A DNA stretch of 64,000 bases from Globodera rostochiensis (GCA_018350325.1 JAEVLN010000018.1:1244185-1308184), one strand, 5' to 3'. Shown: positions 1-11,668, numbered from the stretch's first letter. The notes: generated by a model from the letters alone, not told the origin. Numbers and translations are program-made.

Positions 1-1340
1 ATTTTGATATGTAAATCTCCGAAATTTTGGTAATTATCTTTATTAAGTTATTGCATAGTTTCAGAAGCTTTATTCGCTTCATTTGACACGTTTTTCTTGT
101 TTTATTATTGGAATATTTAGTTTAGCAAGCAAACTTTGCCACAGAAAGGTGCATAACTTCTTTTTATTAATTCATTGAATTTTATTATTTACAATATAAT
201 ACAATCGATATTTCGAATTTCATGTTATTAAAATAACGCTCTTTTTATCAAGACGTTGCCTCACTGCTTCTTTAATATTACTTTTAATTTATAGTTAAAA
301 ACCTTTTTATATAAAAATGTTTTAAATAAAATTAAATGTAACCTCAATGCAATATATCAACAATTTTTTTATTTGGTTATGCAAAATCGGTTTGTAATAA
401 TCCTTTAATCCTCTGAAGTTAATCTTTTATTTCGGTTTAGGTTGTTGTAAGTAATTTTAAATTGTCTTTTTCAATATTTAGAGAGATTATGCATTTATGA
501 GAGCCGTGCTGTTTGTTCATTTAGTTTGTTAGTACTTATTAGCTTGTTCAACTAAGTTATTTGTTTTTATATAACTTTTGAGGCAGTTTTTTGCTGTTTA
601 ATGCAATCTAATAAATTGAACAATTGGCTTATAGTTTCTACACGCAGTCTCGCATTTTTTAAAACGAGGTTTACATTTTTTGAAAATACAAGATTTATTG
701 TTATTTTTAAATTAGATGCTAGTCCCGATCCCCATCCCGGCTTTAACGGTAATGGCCGGATTTTTCCAAAAATCTCGGTCCCTAACTAATCTACTATGCG
801 AATTTTGCACGAAATGGTTATAAATCGGATTCAGTAAATTCCTGTAAAGAAAAAATAAAAATTCGAAAAAGTTCTAAATTATCATTCGTCTTTAATAAGA
901 GTTTTTATGAGCCTCTCTCCACATTGGCCTTCATTTAAAAATCATGAATTCGAGCATTAATTGTTTTTCATTGTAATTTTTTGCTTTTTAAATGATTTTG
1001 AGGCCAAAATAGATTTTCGAAAAAATGTTTGTATTCCGGTCTAGGGTTCGAAATCGGTGAAATATGGGTCGTATTGAATTTATTTTTGGAATCAAAATCA
1101 ATTTCTCTCATAATGAAAATGTTTATTTTAAAAATAGATTTGAATTTTTTTGTGAAAATCAAATTGACATTAACTTTGAAATTTTTTTAGGAGAAAACAT
1201 CTCAATAAGTGAAAAATGTCCTAATTTGCTGCATTTTTTAAACTTTTAATTTTTTGTTTTCAATAATAAAACTTCTATTCTGTCATTGATTTTGCCAGTA
1301 AAAAATGTCAAAATTATCCAAATATTGCAAAATTGCAAAT
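1..1340. other. AT-rich DNA without a supportable gene
   Basis: This stretch is very AT-rich and rich in T runs. No frame shows a coherent protein. A GC-richer patch at about 719-786 (CCCGATCCCCATCCCGGC, then GGCCGG and CGGTCCC) resembles debris of a motif-rich transposon, but I found no matching ends or target duplication. Confidence 0.6.
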
Positions 1341-1480
1341 TTGTAATACTTTCTGAAGGAGGTTGAAAAATAGACCCCCTCCCTAAAATAGACCCCCCCT
1401 TGAAATAGAACCCCCCTTTTGGGGGGGGGGGTTGAAAAATAGAACCCCCGGGGGTTCTATTTTAGGAAATACGGTATGTT
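1341..1480. repeat. C5/G5 motif array ending TACGGTA
   Basis: Four direct copies of AAATAGA(A)CCCCC are followed by an 11-G run, then one inverted copy GGGGGTTCTATTTTA and a terminal GGAAATACGGTA. The segment AAGGAGGTTGAAAAATA at its left also occurs, inverted, near 4535, inside a second repeat that ends TACGGTA at about 4588. The two look like ends of one unclassified DNA-transposon family with TACCGTA termini. The superfamily is not recognised. Confidence 0.5.
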
Positions 1481-1871
1481 CTTGAGTGAGATTTTGTATT
1501 AATTCATATTTTTAGCTCCCAATTATTTCTAACTGCTGGATTATCTCGAGAAGCAATCGATTGATTAAAATTTCCATTAATTTATTTGTGGGTGTGGCTT
1601 GTTTTTGTAAGGATGAAAATGGTATGACTTATCAAAATTAAAAATTGAAATTTTATTTAATAATGTAGAAGTCTTCCCCGTCTGAATTGTTTTGCATCAT
1701 TTTTATTTAATAAAGACGTTATATAAGGTTTTGCAACAAATTTAATTATTTGATAATTTTGTTAAATATTAAAATTAAATAAATTATCAATGTCCATATT
1801 ATAAAACTATTTGCCTTTATTATTTAATTTGGGTGTTTTGTATTATACAATCATTGGAAGCGATTGGACGG

Positions 1872-1979
1872 TCAAATGCTATTGCTGTGGCACTTCTTCT
1901 CTCGTCTAAACATTCCCATTTGTGCGCGGGCAAGCTGTTCAAAAATGCGCTGAGCGCTTTGATAATCAAATGCTTTTAA
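1872..1979 (-). CDS. exon-like fragment (unknown protein)
   Basis: A minus-strand frame of about 35 codons, GC-richer than its surroundings, reads LKAFDYQSAQRIFEQLARAQ and then a basic tail ending CHSNSI and a stop. The composition (alternating charged and hydrophobic residues) looks helical and protein-like. There is no in-frame ATG before it, so it would be a terminal exon or a gene fragment. The preceding AG is a weak acceptor. No family is recognised. Confidence 0.3.
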   Translation of the reverse strand, partial: LKAFDYQSAQRIFEQLARAQMGMFRREKKCHSNSI

Positions 1980-2269
1980 TCAAAGAAATCAAGTATTTTT
2001 ATAATAATTTAAAATGTTTTTAATTTTTTTCAATACCATAAAATATCAACAGATTATGTTCATTTTCACTGCCCGTTACAGGAGTTGGTAAGCATTCTGA
2101 TTCGTGTTTTGGTATATGATCTACATGAAACAATAAATTGCTATTGTTGCTCCTCTGATGTAGTTTTAAAAAAATTATTGAATATTGATTACTAGTTTTA
2201 GCCGTTTTTAGCTTTATTAGTCAAATATAATCTCTCAGGTGACCTTATTCCAATCAATTTATCCAACTT

Positions 2270-2383
2270 TCAGTTCCTTTGCTTGTCAATGAATTCCTTG
2301 GTTTTTTCAAATTCGCAAAGTTGCTTTTCGATGGCTTTGTTGTCGATTTCGAAGATATCCAATTCCGTGGTTGGGTTGTATTC
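2270..2383 (-). CDS. terminal exon-like fragment (unknown protein)
   Basis: The minus-strand frame reads EYNPTTELDIFEIDNKAIEK followed by QLCEFEKTKEFIDKQRN and a stop. Acidic and basic residues alternate as in a soluble helical protein. An AATAAA lies about 55 bp beyond the stop, in TGACTAATAAAGC. A stop codon sits just before the start of this frame, and an upstream frame (VRWPDLMLKR) also looks coding, so a splice junction or a frameshift near 2384 is likely. Confidence 0.35.
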   Translation of the reverse strand, partial: EYNPTTELDIFEIDNKAIEKQLCEFEKTKEFIDKQRN

Positions 2384-3228
2384 GCTTCAGCATCAAGTCC
2401 GGCCACCGCACATCAAGTTTTTGCATTCCGGTACGGGCTTTTCAGTATTTTCTAGGTTAATTTTTTCAAATTTTATTTTGGAAAACATTTATTATCTGTT
2501 AAGTGATTTTTTTAAATTTACCACCCAATAAAATAACATCACTTTTTATTTATTAATAACTGTTTGTTGTCTATTTAAATCTTTTAATTTTATTTATTTA
2601 TTTATTAATATTAATCTCTGTGAGATTAGTATGTGCCTTGAGCAGTCGGTCCGTTTGTCTTTGTCCTCCTTATTTTAATATGTTTATAAATAAATTCCAT
2701 TTTTTATTTTGCACAATAACAAAAAAGACCACAATTGATTTATTAATATTAGGTTCAAAACTTTCTGCTAATTTTATATCAAAATAGTTAAATCACAGGC
2801 ATTGAAATAAAACAATTTGTTTTAAGGTTCAAATTTTATGTTTTGATATAAGACTCTTACATTAAATAGATTGAATTATCTGTTAAATCAATGATTGCTT
2901 TTGAAATATTTTAGGAACAGAACCTTTGAAGAATAATTAAAATTTATTTAATCATAAAATGGATTTTAAAATTACGTGAATGCTTTGCAGTTTTAAGTTT
3001 ATGGGATTTTTTTTGACACTTTATATACATACTGTTTATAACAATTAAGTTTGCAATTGAAAATTTTTTGTTTTGAATTTATTTGTTTTCTGAACAATTT
3101 AAGGTTTTTACTTCATCGATAACTAGCCTTTCAGTGTTATATGCTATTTTAATAATATAATAGTTAATAATAATCTTATCTTTTTTTGGACGACCTTTAT
3201 GGTCTCTGCATTAACGGGGTTAATATTT

Positions 3229-3417
3229 TTAAGAATATTGTAAATGCTTACAATTCATCTGACGAAAGTTTATCAATTGGTTTGGCGGTCCCCCATTCTC
3301 TCTGTTAACTTCCCAATCGTAGTGGGATTCCAACGCTGAAGAACGTTTAAGAAGCTCCAGCAAAAGGCCCTCCACCATGTCATAGTCGAATTTTCTCCGT
3401 ATCGAAGCCGAATAATT
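3229..3417 (-). CDS. exon-like frame (unknown protein)
   Basis: An open minus-strand frame of 62 codons includes RRKFDYDMVEGLLLELLKRS, then SALESHYDWEVNRENGGPPN. The GC-rich part spans about 3240-3410. Near its end, GTAAGC and a later TTAATGCAG could bound a 46-nt intron, but joining them gives an immediate stop, so the protein ends near INFRQMN either way. The first 18 residues may be non-coding. Family not recognised. Confidence 0.4.
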   Translation of the reverse strand, partial: NYSASIRRKFDYDMVEGLLLELLKRSSALESHYDWEVNRENGGPPNQLINFRQMNCKHLQYS

Positions 3418-3672
3418 TTATTAAATTGTATAAAAGAATTACACTTGTTTTAAATAACCGTTAATTTATTTCAGAAAAAGACATGTATTCGATATAAAAC
3501 TTGCTAAAAAATGTAAAATCATTTACGCTCTTTGTACTTTTATTGTAAAATAGGCTTTAATATTTTTTAATTTCATATCTTAATTCGGTATGGCGTATTT
3601 ATTGTGTTTATTAAAAATTATTTGTTTTATGGTTAAGTGTTCTTTTGTGTTCAAAAATCGCATGATGTTTAG

Positions 3673-3746
3673 TTGAACTCTTTAAATCTTCCCAAAATGG
3701 GATCCAGCTTGAATACGTGCCATGAATTGAGTCAGTTTTTCAGGAG
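3673..3746 (-). pseudogene. DUF1759-like Gag exon fragment, copy 1
   Basis: On the minus strand the DNA encodes LTQF, GTYSSWIPFWEDLKSS once a single missing base is allowed for. The pattern (hydrophobic-P/T-Q-F-x-G, then W-x-x-F-W) is the core of DUF1759, the Gag domain of BEL/Pao retrotransposons. Paralogous pieces lie near 11.6, 35.6 and 43.3 kb and break off at about the same codon. This copy is frameshifted. Confidence 0.5.
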
Positions 3747-4369
3747 GCACCATTATTTTTACTCTATTATGATGCAATGCAAATATCTTCCTTATCTCTT
3801 TTTATTATTTTAATTTTATTAATTAGGAGGTTTCTGCATTAACGGAATAATTTTTTTAATTATAATTTTAATTTAGTACAAAAAAGTACACTTGTTCTAA
3901 ATAACGAAGAAAGGGGGTTCATTTTTTACTTTTGGTACTGAAATGTCTCTTTTACACTGGGACTCAGTCAGCCGGCATCCAAATGGCGTTTGACCGTGTC
4001 CCGACATCTAGATCGATTTGTCTTCTCGAAAGCTATCGAATGATACCAAATTTATGCAGATTGGTGCACAGGAAGATACAAAATTTTGGTCAAAAATCTC
4101 CATTTTTGGCAATTTTTAAACCGTTCAAAAACCGGTTTAAATGCTTTTTCGCGCCAAAATTTTGATTGATCTATCGTTTCAGCACCTAAGAAACCCTATA
4201 AAGGTGTTTTTAAGCGATTTTAATTATATAAGGCAATTTTACCAAATTCGGAACTTTAAGAAAAATGTAATAAACCCAAAAATGCATCTCTAACATACAA
4301 CTTTTTTTCAAAAAAATTCCTTAAGAAAATGCAATAAACTCCAAAAATGCACCCCTAAAGATTGACTTT

Positions 4370-4595
4370 TTTGAATTAGCCGTTAAATAAGGTGGGGGGA
4401 ATTTAGAGAGGCGGGAAGTGCGAAAGTTACATCTCGTCAAATTTTACCCAGTGGAAAAAAGTGATAAAATTGGATTCAAATCGTTAAATAAGGTGTGGAA
4501 TTATTAGAGGGAGTGGAATTATTTTTCAACCTCCTTAGAAAGGGCGGATTTATTAGAGGGTGTGGAATTACAAGAGTTATACGGTAAGTACCAAT
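4370..4595. repeat. TACCGTA-ended repeat, second copy
   Basis: Read on the minus strand it begins TACCGTATAACTCTTG and continues with repeated AATAATTCCACACCCTC-like units. It shares AAGGAGGTTGAAAAATA with the 1341-1480 repeat in opposite orientation. It is probably the end of an unclassified DNA transposon. No second terminus or target duplication was identified. Confidence 0.4.
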
Positions 4596-4659
4596 CAAAT
4601 TAAATTAGTAGTAAATTGTATATGTCTTAAAGAAAAAAGCGTACAAAGGGATCACGCTT

Positions 4660-4800
4660 CGATTTTGGCTCGTGTGTCTTTTTTGGTTGATTTAGTATGG
4701 ACGCCAACTACTCGATGTAAAAATAAATGAATGAATGAATGGGTGTCGTTATGCGGAGAAAGGTCACTCCCAATCCAATCGATGGATGCGAAAGATACAT
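4660..4800. repeat. dispersed repeat with MDANYSM tail, copy 1
   Basis: A block of about 110 bp contains ATGGACGCCAACTACTCGAT, then AATAAATGAATGAATG, GTGTCGTTATGCGGAGAAAG and CAATCGATGGATG. It recurs near 32930-33020 and, more diverged, near 44930-45003. On the plus strand the start of the block reads MDANYSM or MDVNYSI followed by a stop, with AATAAA just after, so it may be a duplicated terminal exon with its 3' UTR. Confidence 0.45.
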
Positions 4801-5350
4801 GGTGAGAGCAGAGAAATAGGGTAAAATAAAGCTATGGGCAGAAAAAGAGAGAAAGAAAGCAAAATGATGAGAACAGAGAAAGAGGGAGAAGAGAAATTTT
4901 TAATAAATGGACCAATTTAAAAAAAATTTGCAATAACCTGTTTAATTTTTAAAGTATTAAAAAGATTATAATGCAAATTTTTTCTTTGCAACAAAAGATA
5001 AAATCTATTTTTTATTTTTACATTATTTTGACAAATGTTAGCAAAAAAATTAAATTAGATTCAATGATGTTCAAATGTTTGAAAATATTAGTTTTTATGA
5101 TATTTCATATAAAAAATAAGAAATAATCAATGACTACGCAAGGCGCTTCTTTCTGCCACATTGCTGTGAGCTATCGTTTAAGTATTTTTCAGCATTTAGC
5201 TAAAAGTTTTTTATTTTTGAAAATAATATCTTCAAAAAATTTTTTTATATTTTTTTATTAATTACATTGAATGTCAAATAAAAGCTTCGATATTCGGTCA
5301 CAAACTGCCGGCATAAAGATGATTAGAATTAAATTTAAACGTATTTATAG

Positions 5351-5605
5351 TATGTGCACGAAGCTGCTTGACTTTTCATTATTATTGTTTTTTTGTTTTA
5401 AAATCTTTTTTATAATATATGCTGAATTATTTTTGTTTTTTTTCATGTAACTTCTAGTATTTCTGGCAATGTTCATTTATATTTTTGTGGATTTCAATGT
5501 ATGTTGAATTCAAAAAGTTGCTTTGGAACGCGGATAATTTCCTCTATTGCCTTTGTTCCAGGGCTACACTTTCTTTGCGAACATTAGATGCTGGTTATAT
5601 TGATA
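5351..5605. repeat. segmental repeat shared with 40.05-40.39 kb
   Basis: From TATGTGCACGAAGCTGC to GCGGATAATTT this block matches 40053-40330 with scattered differences. It continues with ATTGCCTTTGTTCCA, which also occurs near 38215. On the minus strand the shared 3' part reads NVRKESVALEQRQ (NVHKERGVLEQRQ at 40.3 kb), so the duplication includes a short coding-like segment. Confidence 0.5.
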
Positions 5606-6471
5606 AGGATATTAAATAGATCGAAGGGTTCCTGTAAGAATAAATTTTATTGGCTTTGTTGCGAGAAGTAGTGATCGAAATTTGTTCTAAAAAACAGTTT
5701 TAGTTTTGAAGACTTTGCATTAGAATCTTATTTTTTTAAATAAGCACTGTTAAACAACTGTATCGAGTGGTATATGTCTTGTGTTATTGTTATATGTATA
5801 TATTTTTTAAACATATTAAAATTATAACTAGTTATTGCTTTCTCCAGGTTAACTTACGTTGACGACTTCTCAGTCTTTTCGGTGAAATTTTTTAGGTTTT
5901 ATAAATAACTTAATATTTTTAAAACTTAAAATAATTAAACATCTTTATATTATTAGTTTTAATTTGAAAATTTTCCCCAATGATATAAATGTAATTAACA
6001 TTAAGGGCCGTAAGGGGTGCTGTGAATACGAGTTGTTTATAAGCACTCTCTTGAAATTATAATTTTGCAGATTTTAGTGCACATTAATTGCTGCAAAATG
6101 TGTTTCATGCTTTTTTTGCTAAATTTTCTTGTTTATGATTACAAAATCAAATGTGATGCATGAATTATTATCCAAAACGCATCTTCCTTATATGTTATAT
6201 TTATTTTGCAAAACTGTCAAACCAAAATGCAAATTTTATAATTATTTGCTATTAATTTTACATCCAACGAGTTTACCTTTTGTAATAAAATTTTGCTTTA
6301 AATTATTAACATGTCTTTGTTCAATCTTTAAACAACAAGTCTTTAGTTTTAAGACTCTTTTTTTAATTGTAGCACTTTAATACTTTAAAGATTTAAATGT
6401 TTTATTTATTGTCTTGCTGAAATTTCTGTCTCTTTTTTATTGATGTAATTTATTTCTCGATGGGTTCGGAT

Positions 6472-6535
6472 TTATGCACCATCCACTTTTGCTTGTTCTT
6501 CGAAATTGGCGAGGTGTCGCAATGTAATCATCTTT
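6472..6535 (-). CDS. possible terminal exon
   Basis: After TTTATAG on the minus strand the frame reads MITLRHLANFEEQAKVDGA and stops. AATAAA follows 23 nt later, in GAGAAATAAATTAC. The acceptor, the short acidic peptide and the poly(A) signal fit a last exon. It is very short, so confidence is low. Family not recognised. Confidence 0.25.
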
Positions 6536-8339
6536 CTATAAACATTGATTGATTTTATTCATTATTTTTTAATTTAAATTTGGATTTGTGTATTGTTAAG
6601 TAACATATTACGCCTTATAATATATACTTCATTTCTAAATAACATATAATCGTAGATTAATAATAAAAAGTGCATTTTATTTGATGTATTTAATAATTTT
6701 TGTTAAACAATATTATAAAAAGTTAATCTTTTATGCTTGAACTTTAAAAAACTTATATAGTTTTGTCTTGAAAATAAATTTTATTGTTTTGGATCAATAT
6801 TTTCTGCTGTTAATTATAACAAAACTTTACTGAATTGAAAATTATATTTTGATTATTTTTTTTGCATTTATTTGTATAAATTTAGTTGTAGCATGTAATC
6901 TTTTTATTTTATAGTGTATTTAAATTTTTGATTTTATTGATTTTGGGCGCTATCTAAACAAATTTTTATATTATTCGATTTGGAGAAACAATTAAATTTG
7001 GTCGTAAAACATATTCTATTTATATATAATATTTTTTGTTTTATTTTTATTTTATTGAATGACTTTTCTAAAACAAGAACTAATAATTTCTGATTAATCA
7101 CCAACTAGAAGATTGATTGAACTTGGAACTATGTTGATCAATGAGGTTGCTTTGTTACTTGATAAGGCCAAAATAAATGGTTTTTAAACTTTGAAGAATG
7201 AGGCCAAACTTGGGTTTGAAGAATATCTTTTAATTATTTTTTAATTTTTCTTAATAATTATTAATTTAATTTTAAATTTTTAGAATATTCTTTTGCAATT
7301 AAGAAGCAAAGTCTAAGCATTTCATATACCATTTATTGCGCGTTGAAATTCGTTTTGACTTGATTTTTAACAATGCTAACAATTTAGAAGTTAAATAAAA
7401 CTTTCAACTATTGCTTTTGATTTGGTAAGTTAACTAGAAAGCAATTAAAATTTTTTATGATTCTGGAAATAGTATAAAAGTTTTCTTTTATTTTCGGTAA
7501 TTGTTTGCTTATCAACGATAGTCTGGTTAAAAATTTTATGCATTAAATATCTATTTATATTTATTCACAATTTTAAACATTTTTAAATAGTATTTATTTG
7601 CAAGAGCTCTAATATTAACTATTTATTCATTTTTATTTTTAAACTAAAGAAGTTAAAATTAATTTTATTAAAATAATTATTTATGAAATTAATTTATTTA
7701 TTGGAAGGCTAACAAGTAAGAACAGATCTTATTCTATTAAAATTAATAAATATTTTAATTTGTAAAATTATTAAGAGCAACATTCCTGTGAGCTATCGTT
7801 TATGTATAGGGTTTAAATATATGAATTAATGAATAAGCAAATAAATTTTGTTAGTTTTTTGGTGTAAACTTATTAAGAAATAAAATTATCATAATTGGAT
7901 TTTGGTAATCAATACGTTTATAAGTTATTTTAAGCAGATATTAAGTTCTGCAAAACAAGAATAATTTATAATTTTGGTTTTGTAATATTAACGATTGCCA
8001 GTTTATTTCATCAATTGAATGTAATTTGGAATAGATTTGGGTTTAAAAAATGTATATTTTAATCTGGCTTCTGTATGTAATTTCGGAACGTTATAATTTT
8101 TTGATTATATTTTGTTTTAATTATTAAAAGCTTGTTAAGCTTTTTTAACAATTATTTTAAATGACTTTTAATATTTCAAAATTGCTTTTTTTATGCTTAC
8201 GGAGTGCATAGTTTCGATTTTTGATTATTTGGATGCATTTTCATCTCGCAAGATTTATAATAGGATGAGCAAATTTTCAATATAAAATGTTTTTTAATGG
8301 ACTGAAACTAATAAAAAAAAAGGTCAATTCGTGTTTCAG

Positions 8340-8407
8340 CCTCCAATCCGGTTAATTTTGAGGATGAGCTCGACTTCCCGCTACATAGCTTGATCAAAGG
8401 CGACTAA
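8340..8407 (+). CDS. possible terminal exon
   Basis: A good acceptor, CGTGTTTCAG, is followed on the plus strand by SNPVNFEDELDFPLHSLIKG, D and a stop. The peptide is acidic, with protein-like codon use, and is GC-richer than its surroundings. No upstream exon was found and the family is unknown. Confidence 0.3.
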
Positions 8408-8724
8408 CATATAAATTGTCGATTCCTGGGCGCGTATTTTATTTTTATTTTTAAGAAGGATTTTTTAAACATTATAAATGTTTTTTAAATTTTGCATAAA
8501 TATTGTGTGTTGTAAATTCTGTTTTTTGCCGAATTTAATTTTATTTTCTGTTTTTTGCTTTTTCTTTAAGTTATTTCTATTTATTTTATTTTTATTTTGT
8601 CTTCAAATAAATATATATTTTTGTGCAGTTATTGCAAAATATAGTTTTTTTTAATTAAAAACTAAATCCCGAACCCGAATTTAAACAATTATTCGAAAAA
8701 TATATTAAGGCACTGTACATCAAC

Positions 8725-9726
8725 CAGGCATGGACACGGTTATGAATTTCCTTAACCGTAACCGCCCGTCCTCAAACACTTAGAAACGTTAACCGTCCGT
8801 AACCGCCCGTCTTAAAAATCTCATAACCGTTAACCGCCCGTAACCGCCAGTTCTCAAAATCTCATAACCGTTAACCGCCCGCGGTTATCCGCGGTTAACC
8901 GCATTATTTAAAAATCAATAAAGTTTTCCAAATTTCGAAAAATTAAAACTAATTTTTTCCGATCGTGATGTGGCGTCCTTCTAAAATTAAATCAAAATTG
9001 ATGTGTATTGAACTTAACAAGTGATTTTTATCAGATTTTGTCAATGAATAAAATTTTTAAATCTCTTTCTAACACTTTCATGATTAAAATCTAACAAAGC
9101 GCGACCGATCAGCGAAATTTTTTTCTGTGTTTTTTGCGCTTTAGATTTATAAAATATTTTTTGGGCGGTGTGGGGGTTCGGCGGTGCCGATAGGCGCCGC
9201 CGAGAGAAAAAATTGAATATTTACCGACTTATGCTAAGAAAAATTGTCAAATTTAGGTGATTGAACGTTTTAAAATGCATTAATTATTTATGTAAACACT
9301 TAGAATTTTACTTTTTATAGCTAAAATTTTTGTAAAAAATTGTAAGAATACTAAAAAGAAGGGATATTAAAATATAAATAAACGATTACAGCGGGTGGGG
9401 CTAGAACCTAGAACAAATAAAACCAGTCGGAGAGTTTCACCACTAAGCCATCGGATCGATAAAGTGATTTGGTGAAATGTGAATAAAAGTCAAAGAAATT
9501 ATAAGGCAAATCATCTCAATCCTCAGCAGCCAAAAAATAACGGATACGACGGCTAACCGCGGTTTTAGAGGTCATAACCGTTAACCGACCGTAACCGCCC
9601 GCCCTCAAAATCTCATAACCGTTAACCGCCCGTAACCGCGACCTTTTAAATTCCATAACCGTTAACCGCGGGTAACCGCGGTTAACCGCGGATAACCGCG
9701 GTTACGGGTAACCGTGTCCATGCCTG
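8725..9726. mobile_element. non-autonomous hAT-type transposon (1002 bp)
   Basis: The ends are an 18-bp perfect inverted repeat, CAGGCATGGACACGGTTA. They are flanked by an exact 8-bp target duplication, ACATCAAC, at 8717-8724 and 9727-9734. Eight-bp duplications and CAGG-type ends are the hallmark of hAT elements. Both subterminal zones (about 8740-8905 and 9540-9715) are packed with CCGTTAACCGCCCGTAACCG units, in the same orientation at both ends. The interior has no transposase frame. It holds a GC-rich hairpin (GGCGGTGCC/GGCGCCGCC, about 9180-9205) and a tRNA-like segment. Confidence 0.9.
9390..9457 (-). other. tRNA-like segment inside the hAT element
   Basis: On the minus strand TGGCTTAGTGGTGAAA resembles a pol III A box and GGTTCTAGCCC a B box at about the right spacing. 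No 7-bp acceptor stem or good T stem can be drawn, so this is at most a decayed tRNA or a tRNA-derived promoter captured by the transposon. Confidence 0.3.
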
Positions 9727-10273
9727 ACATCAACAATAGCATTTACACAACGTATTCTCTGTATTTTTTATAACAGCACGATTGTTTAAAGATAAGTAAC
9801 CATTTATTAATTGAAATTTTTTTTGCTAATTTTAGCTTAACTTGCTTTAAATAATTTTATATTTTTGATTATTTTTGGTAAGTAAACACAAAATATAAGT
9901 CGTGACTATTATTCAGAAATGAATTTATGTTTGTTAGCAGATTTTCTTTTCTTGCAACTTTTGGACTTTTTGTAATAAAATAAAATATTTATTTAAAGTT
10001 CACTATTATATTTCCATCGAATAATGGAATTTTAATTGAAATGTTTTCTTTAACTCTTTTATTTTTTGGCAGTTTATATTAGAATTAATTTCATAATTGT
10101 TTGAAAATAATAAGAGACGCCACTAAAGAACATATTTAGACAAAATAGAAATAAGTTCAAACCGCAAAACCATGAGGAGATTGTTTTTTCACTTTATGCT
10201 CTTTATGGTAAAATGTTTTTGAAGAGCAAGGGCATTTTTCTGGATTGGGTGAAATTATGACGTGCTTATTTAA

Positions 10274-10387
10274 TTAAACATTTTCTTTCAAAGAACAAGA
10301 TGTTGAATCGTCCCGATTCGGGTGTTGAAGTTCATCTTGCGGATTTGCAGGAAACGCCAGTTGTTGTCCTAAGTGTCTGTTCGGCAT
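10274..10387 (-). CDS. small ORF, unknown
   Basis: A 37-codon ATG-initiated minus-strand frame reads MPNRHLGQQLAFPANPQDEL and ends DDSTSCSLKENV. It is hydrophilic and GC-richer than its surroundings. The opposite strand (MLNRPDSGVEVHLADLQ...) is also open across the same bases, so strand assignment is uncertain. Confidence 0.3.
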   Translation of the reverse strand: MPNRHLGQQLAFPANPQDELQHPNRDDSTSCSLKENV

Positions 10388-10739
10388 TTTCGCTTGTAGA
10401 ATAAGGACCAGATGTTTTTATAAAAAATTTTAAATTTATTTATTTTTAAATATTTAGGCTTAATAATTTTATTATAAATTAAGTTCCTTGTTTAGTGTCG
10501 GATTAGACTAATCTTGGCTTACGAGTTTAATACTTCCTAAATTCAATCTGTGATTAGTAAAAAAAAATATTAATTTATCTTTTGTTACAAATCAATAAAA
10601 AAAATTTATCAGGATTGTTTTGAAAACATTAATTTTTTTTGTTTATTAACGACAACAAAATTAAATTCTAATTTTTGTTTTTTGTTATATTTTAATAAAT
10701 GCATTCACATTAATTTATCGAGATTAGTCTCTCCGGGTG

Positions 10740-10961
10740 TCATTTTTCGTTGGCAATCTTTTTGACAATGTCTTTGGCATTTGTCAATAATTCAAGTTTG
10801 CATTTTTTGTTAAATTTGGTGCCGCATCGGCAGAGTATGTATGCTTTTGCTATTGCGGAGAAAGTGAAAAATGCTATTCTGGGGTGCCGTTGAGCACTTT
10901 GTGCCACGGGCGCATTGGGAGGGAACAGGAAAGGACCGGCATCAGCAAGACAATTAGACGT
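10740..10961 (-). CDS. exon-like frame, cysteine-containing unknown protein
   Basis: An open frame of 73 codons without an early ATG passes through PPNAPVAQSAQRHPRIAFF and then KAYILCRCGTKFNKKCKLEL, ending VKKIANEK and a stop. CRCGTKFNKKC places four cysteines in 12 residues, which may bind metal. It is clearly GC-richer than the flanks. A 10-bp inverted repeat (CATCAGCAAG ... CTTGCTGATG, about 10940-10982) overlaps its upstream edge. Family not recognised. Confidence 0.4.
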   Translation of the reverse strand, partial: TSNCLADAGPFLFPPNAPVAQSAQRHPRIAFFTFSAIAKAYILCRCGTKFNKKCKLELLTNAKDIVKKIANEK

Positions 10962-11589
10962 TTAATCGTCCACTTGCTGATGAACACAGAATTTTAATAA
11001 TGCCCAGATTCGGCATTGACCAACACTCTCCTATTTTGTTGATCAAAAATTAATTATTAAAATTTCCTTTTGCAAACAAAGTTTTTTAAGCCGTGTTCGT
11101 TTCCAACTTCGTTTTTGCTAGTGAGCTAAAAATCATGTTTTGTTTAATATTTTTTAATTTCATTTGTTTTTATAAATTAGTTTTTAAGCGTTCTTTTCCA
11201 AACACCTTAGATTAGTTCTTATTTAGGTATATATTTGCCATTGGGTTTATATTACTAATATATGCCCTTACTGGGTTCTCTAGGTTGATCTTAAGCAAAT
11301 TATGTTGATCCTTTGTCCAAGTTCTTTCGAGCATAGATATTTTAATCCAAAATTAAAACGCTTTTATTAAAATTCTAAAATGTGCTCGTGATTCTGTGTT
11401 TGATAGTTTGGTATTATTTTACATATTGTGATAGCACTTTATTTACTCATTTTAATAGTTCATAACCTTTTACGCTTTGAAGTTTGCTTTTATTAATAAT
11501 TTGTCATATTTTATTATTTGCTTTACGAAATTATCATTTTTTTGTTTAAGTTTTCTATTTTGTATTCAAAAAATCGCATTGTGGTTTAT

Positions 11590-11668
11590 TTACTCGATCG
11601 TACCTTGAGTAGAATTCTTTAAGTCGTTCCAAAATGGGATCCAGCTTGAATCGTGCCTTTTTTTTGTG
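11590..11668 (-). pseudogene. DUF1759-like Gag exon fragment, copy 2
   Basis: The minus strand encodes DSSWIPFWNDLKNSTQ, the W-x-x-F-W core seen in the other DUF1759-like fragments, but the preceding GTY part has lost bases. It stops at the same place as the other copies, next to GTACGA, which could be a former splice donor. Confidence 0.45.

Larger units (their letters stand above)
4800..8330. other. long AT-rich interval, mostly empty
   Basis: A purine-rich patch (4800-4900) is followed by AT-rich sequence with long T runs. It holds the duplicated block at 5351-5605, one short exon-like frame at 6472-6535, and two copies of TGTGAGCTATCGTTTA (about 5165 and 7790). I see no other gene. Confidence 0.55.

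Noticed and set aside
3932..4165. 77-residue plus frame (SAGIQMAFDRVPTSRSICLL)
   Set aside because: It starts with TTG, has no acceptor or poly(A) signal, and runs into AT-rich sequence. A fragment of some repeat is as likely as an exon.
9390..9457. A functional tRNA gene inside the hAT element
   Set aside because: A and B boxes can be seen, but acceptor and T stems do not pair.
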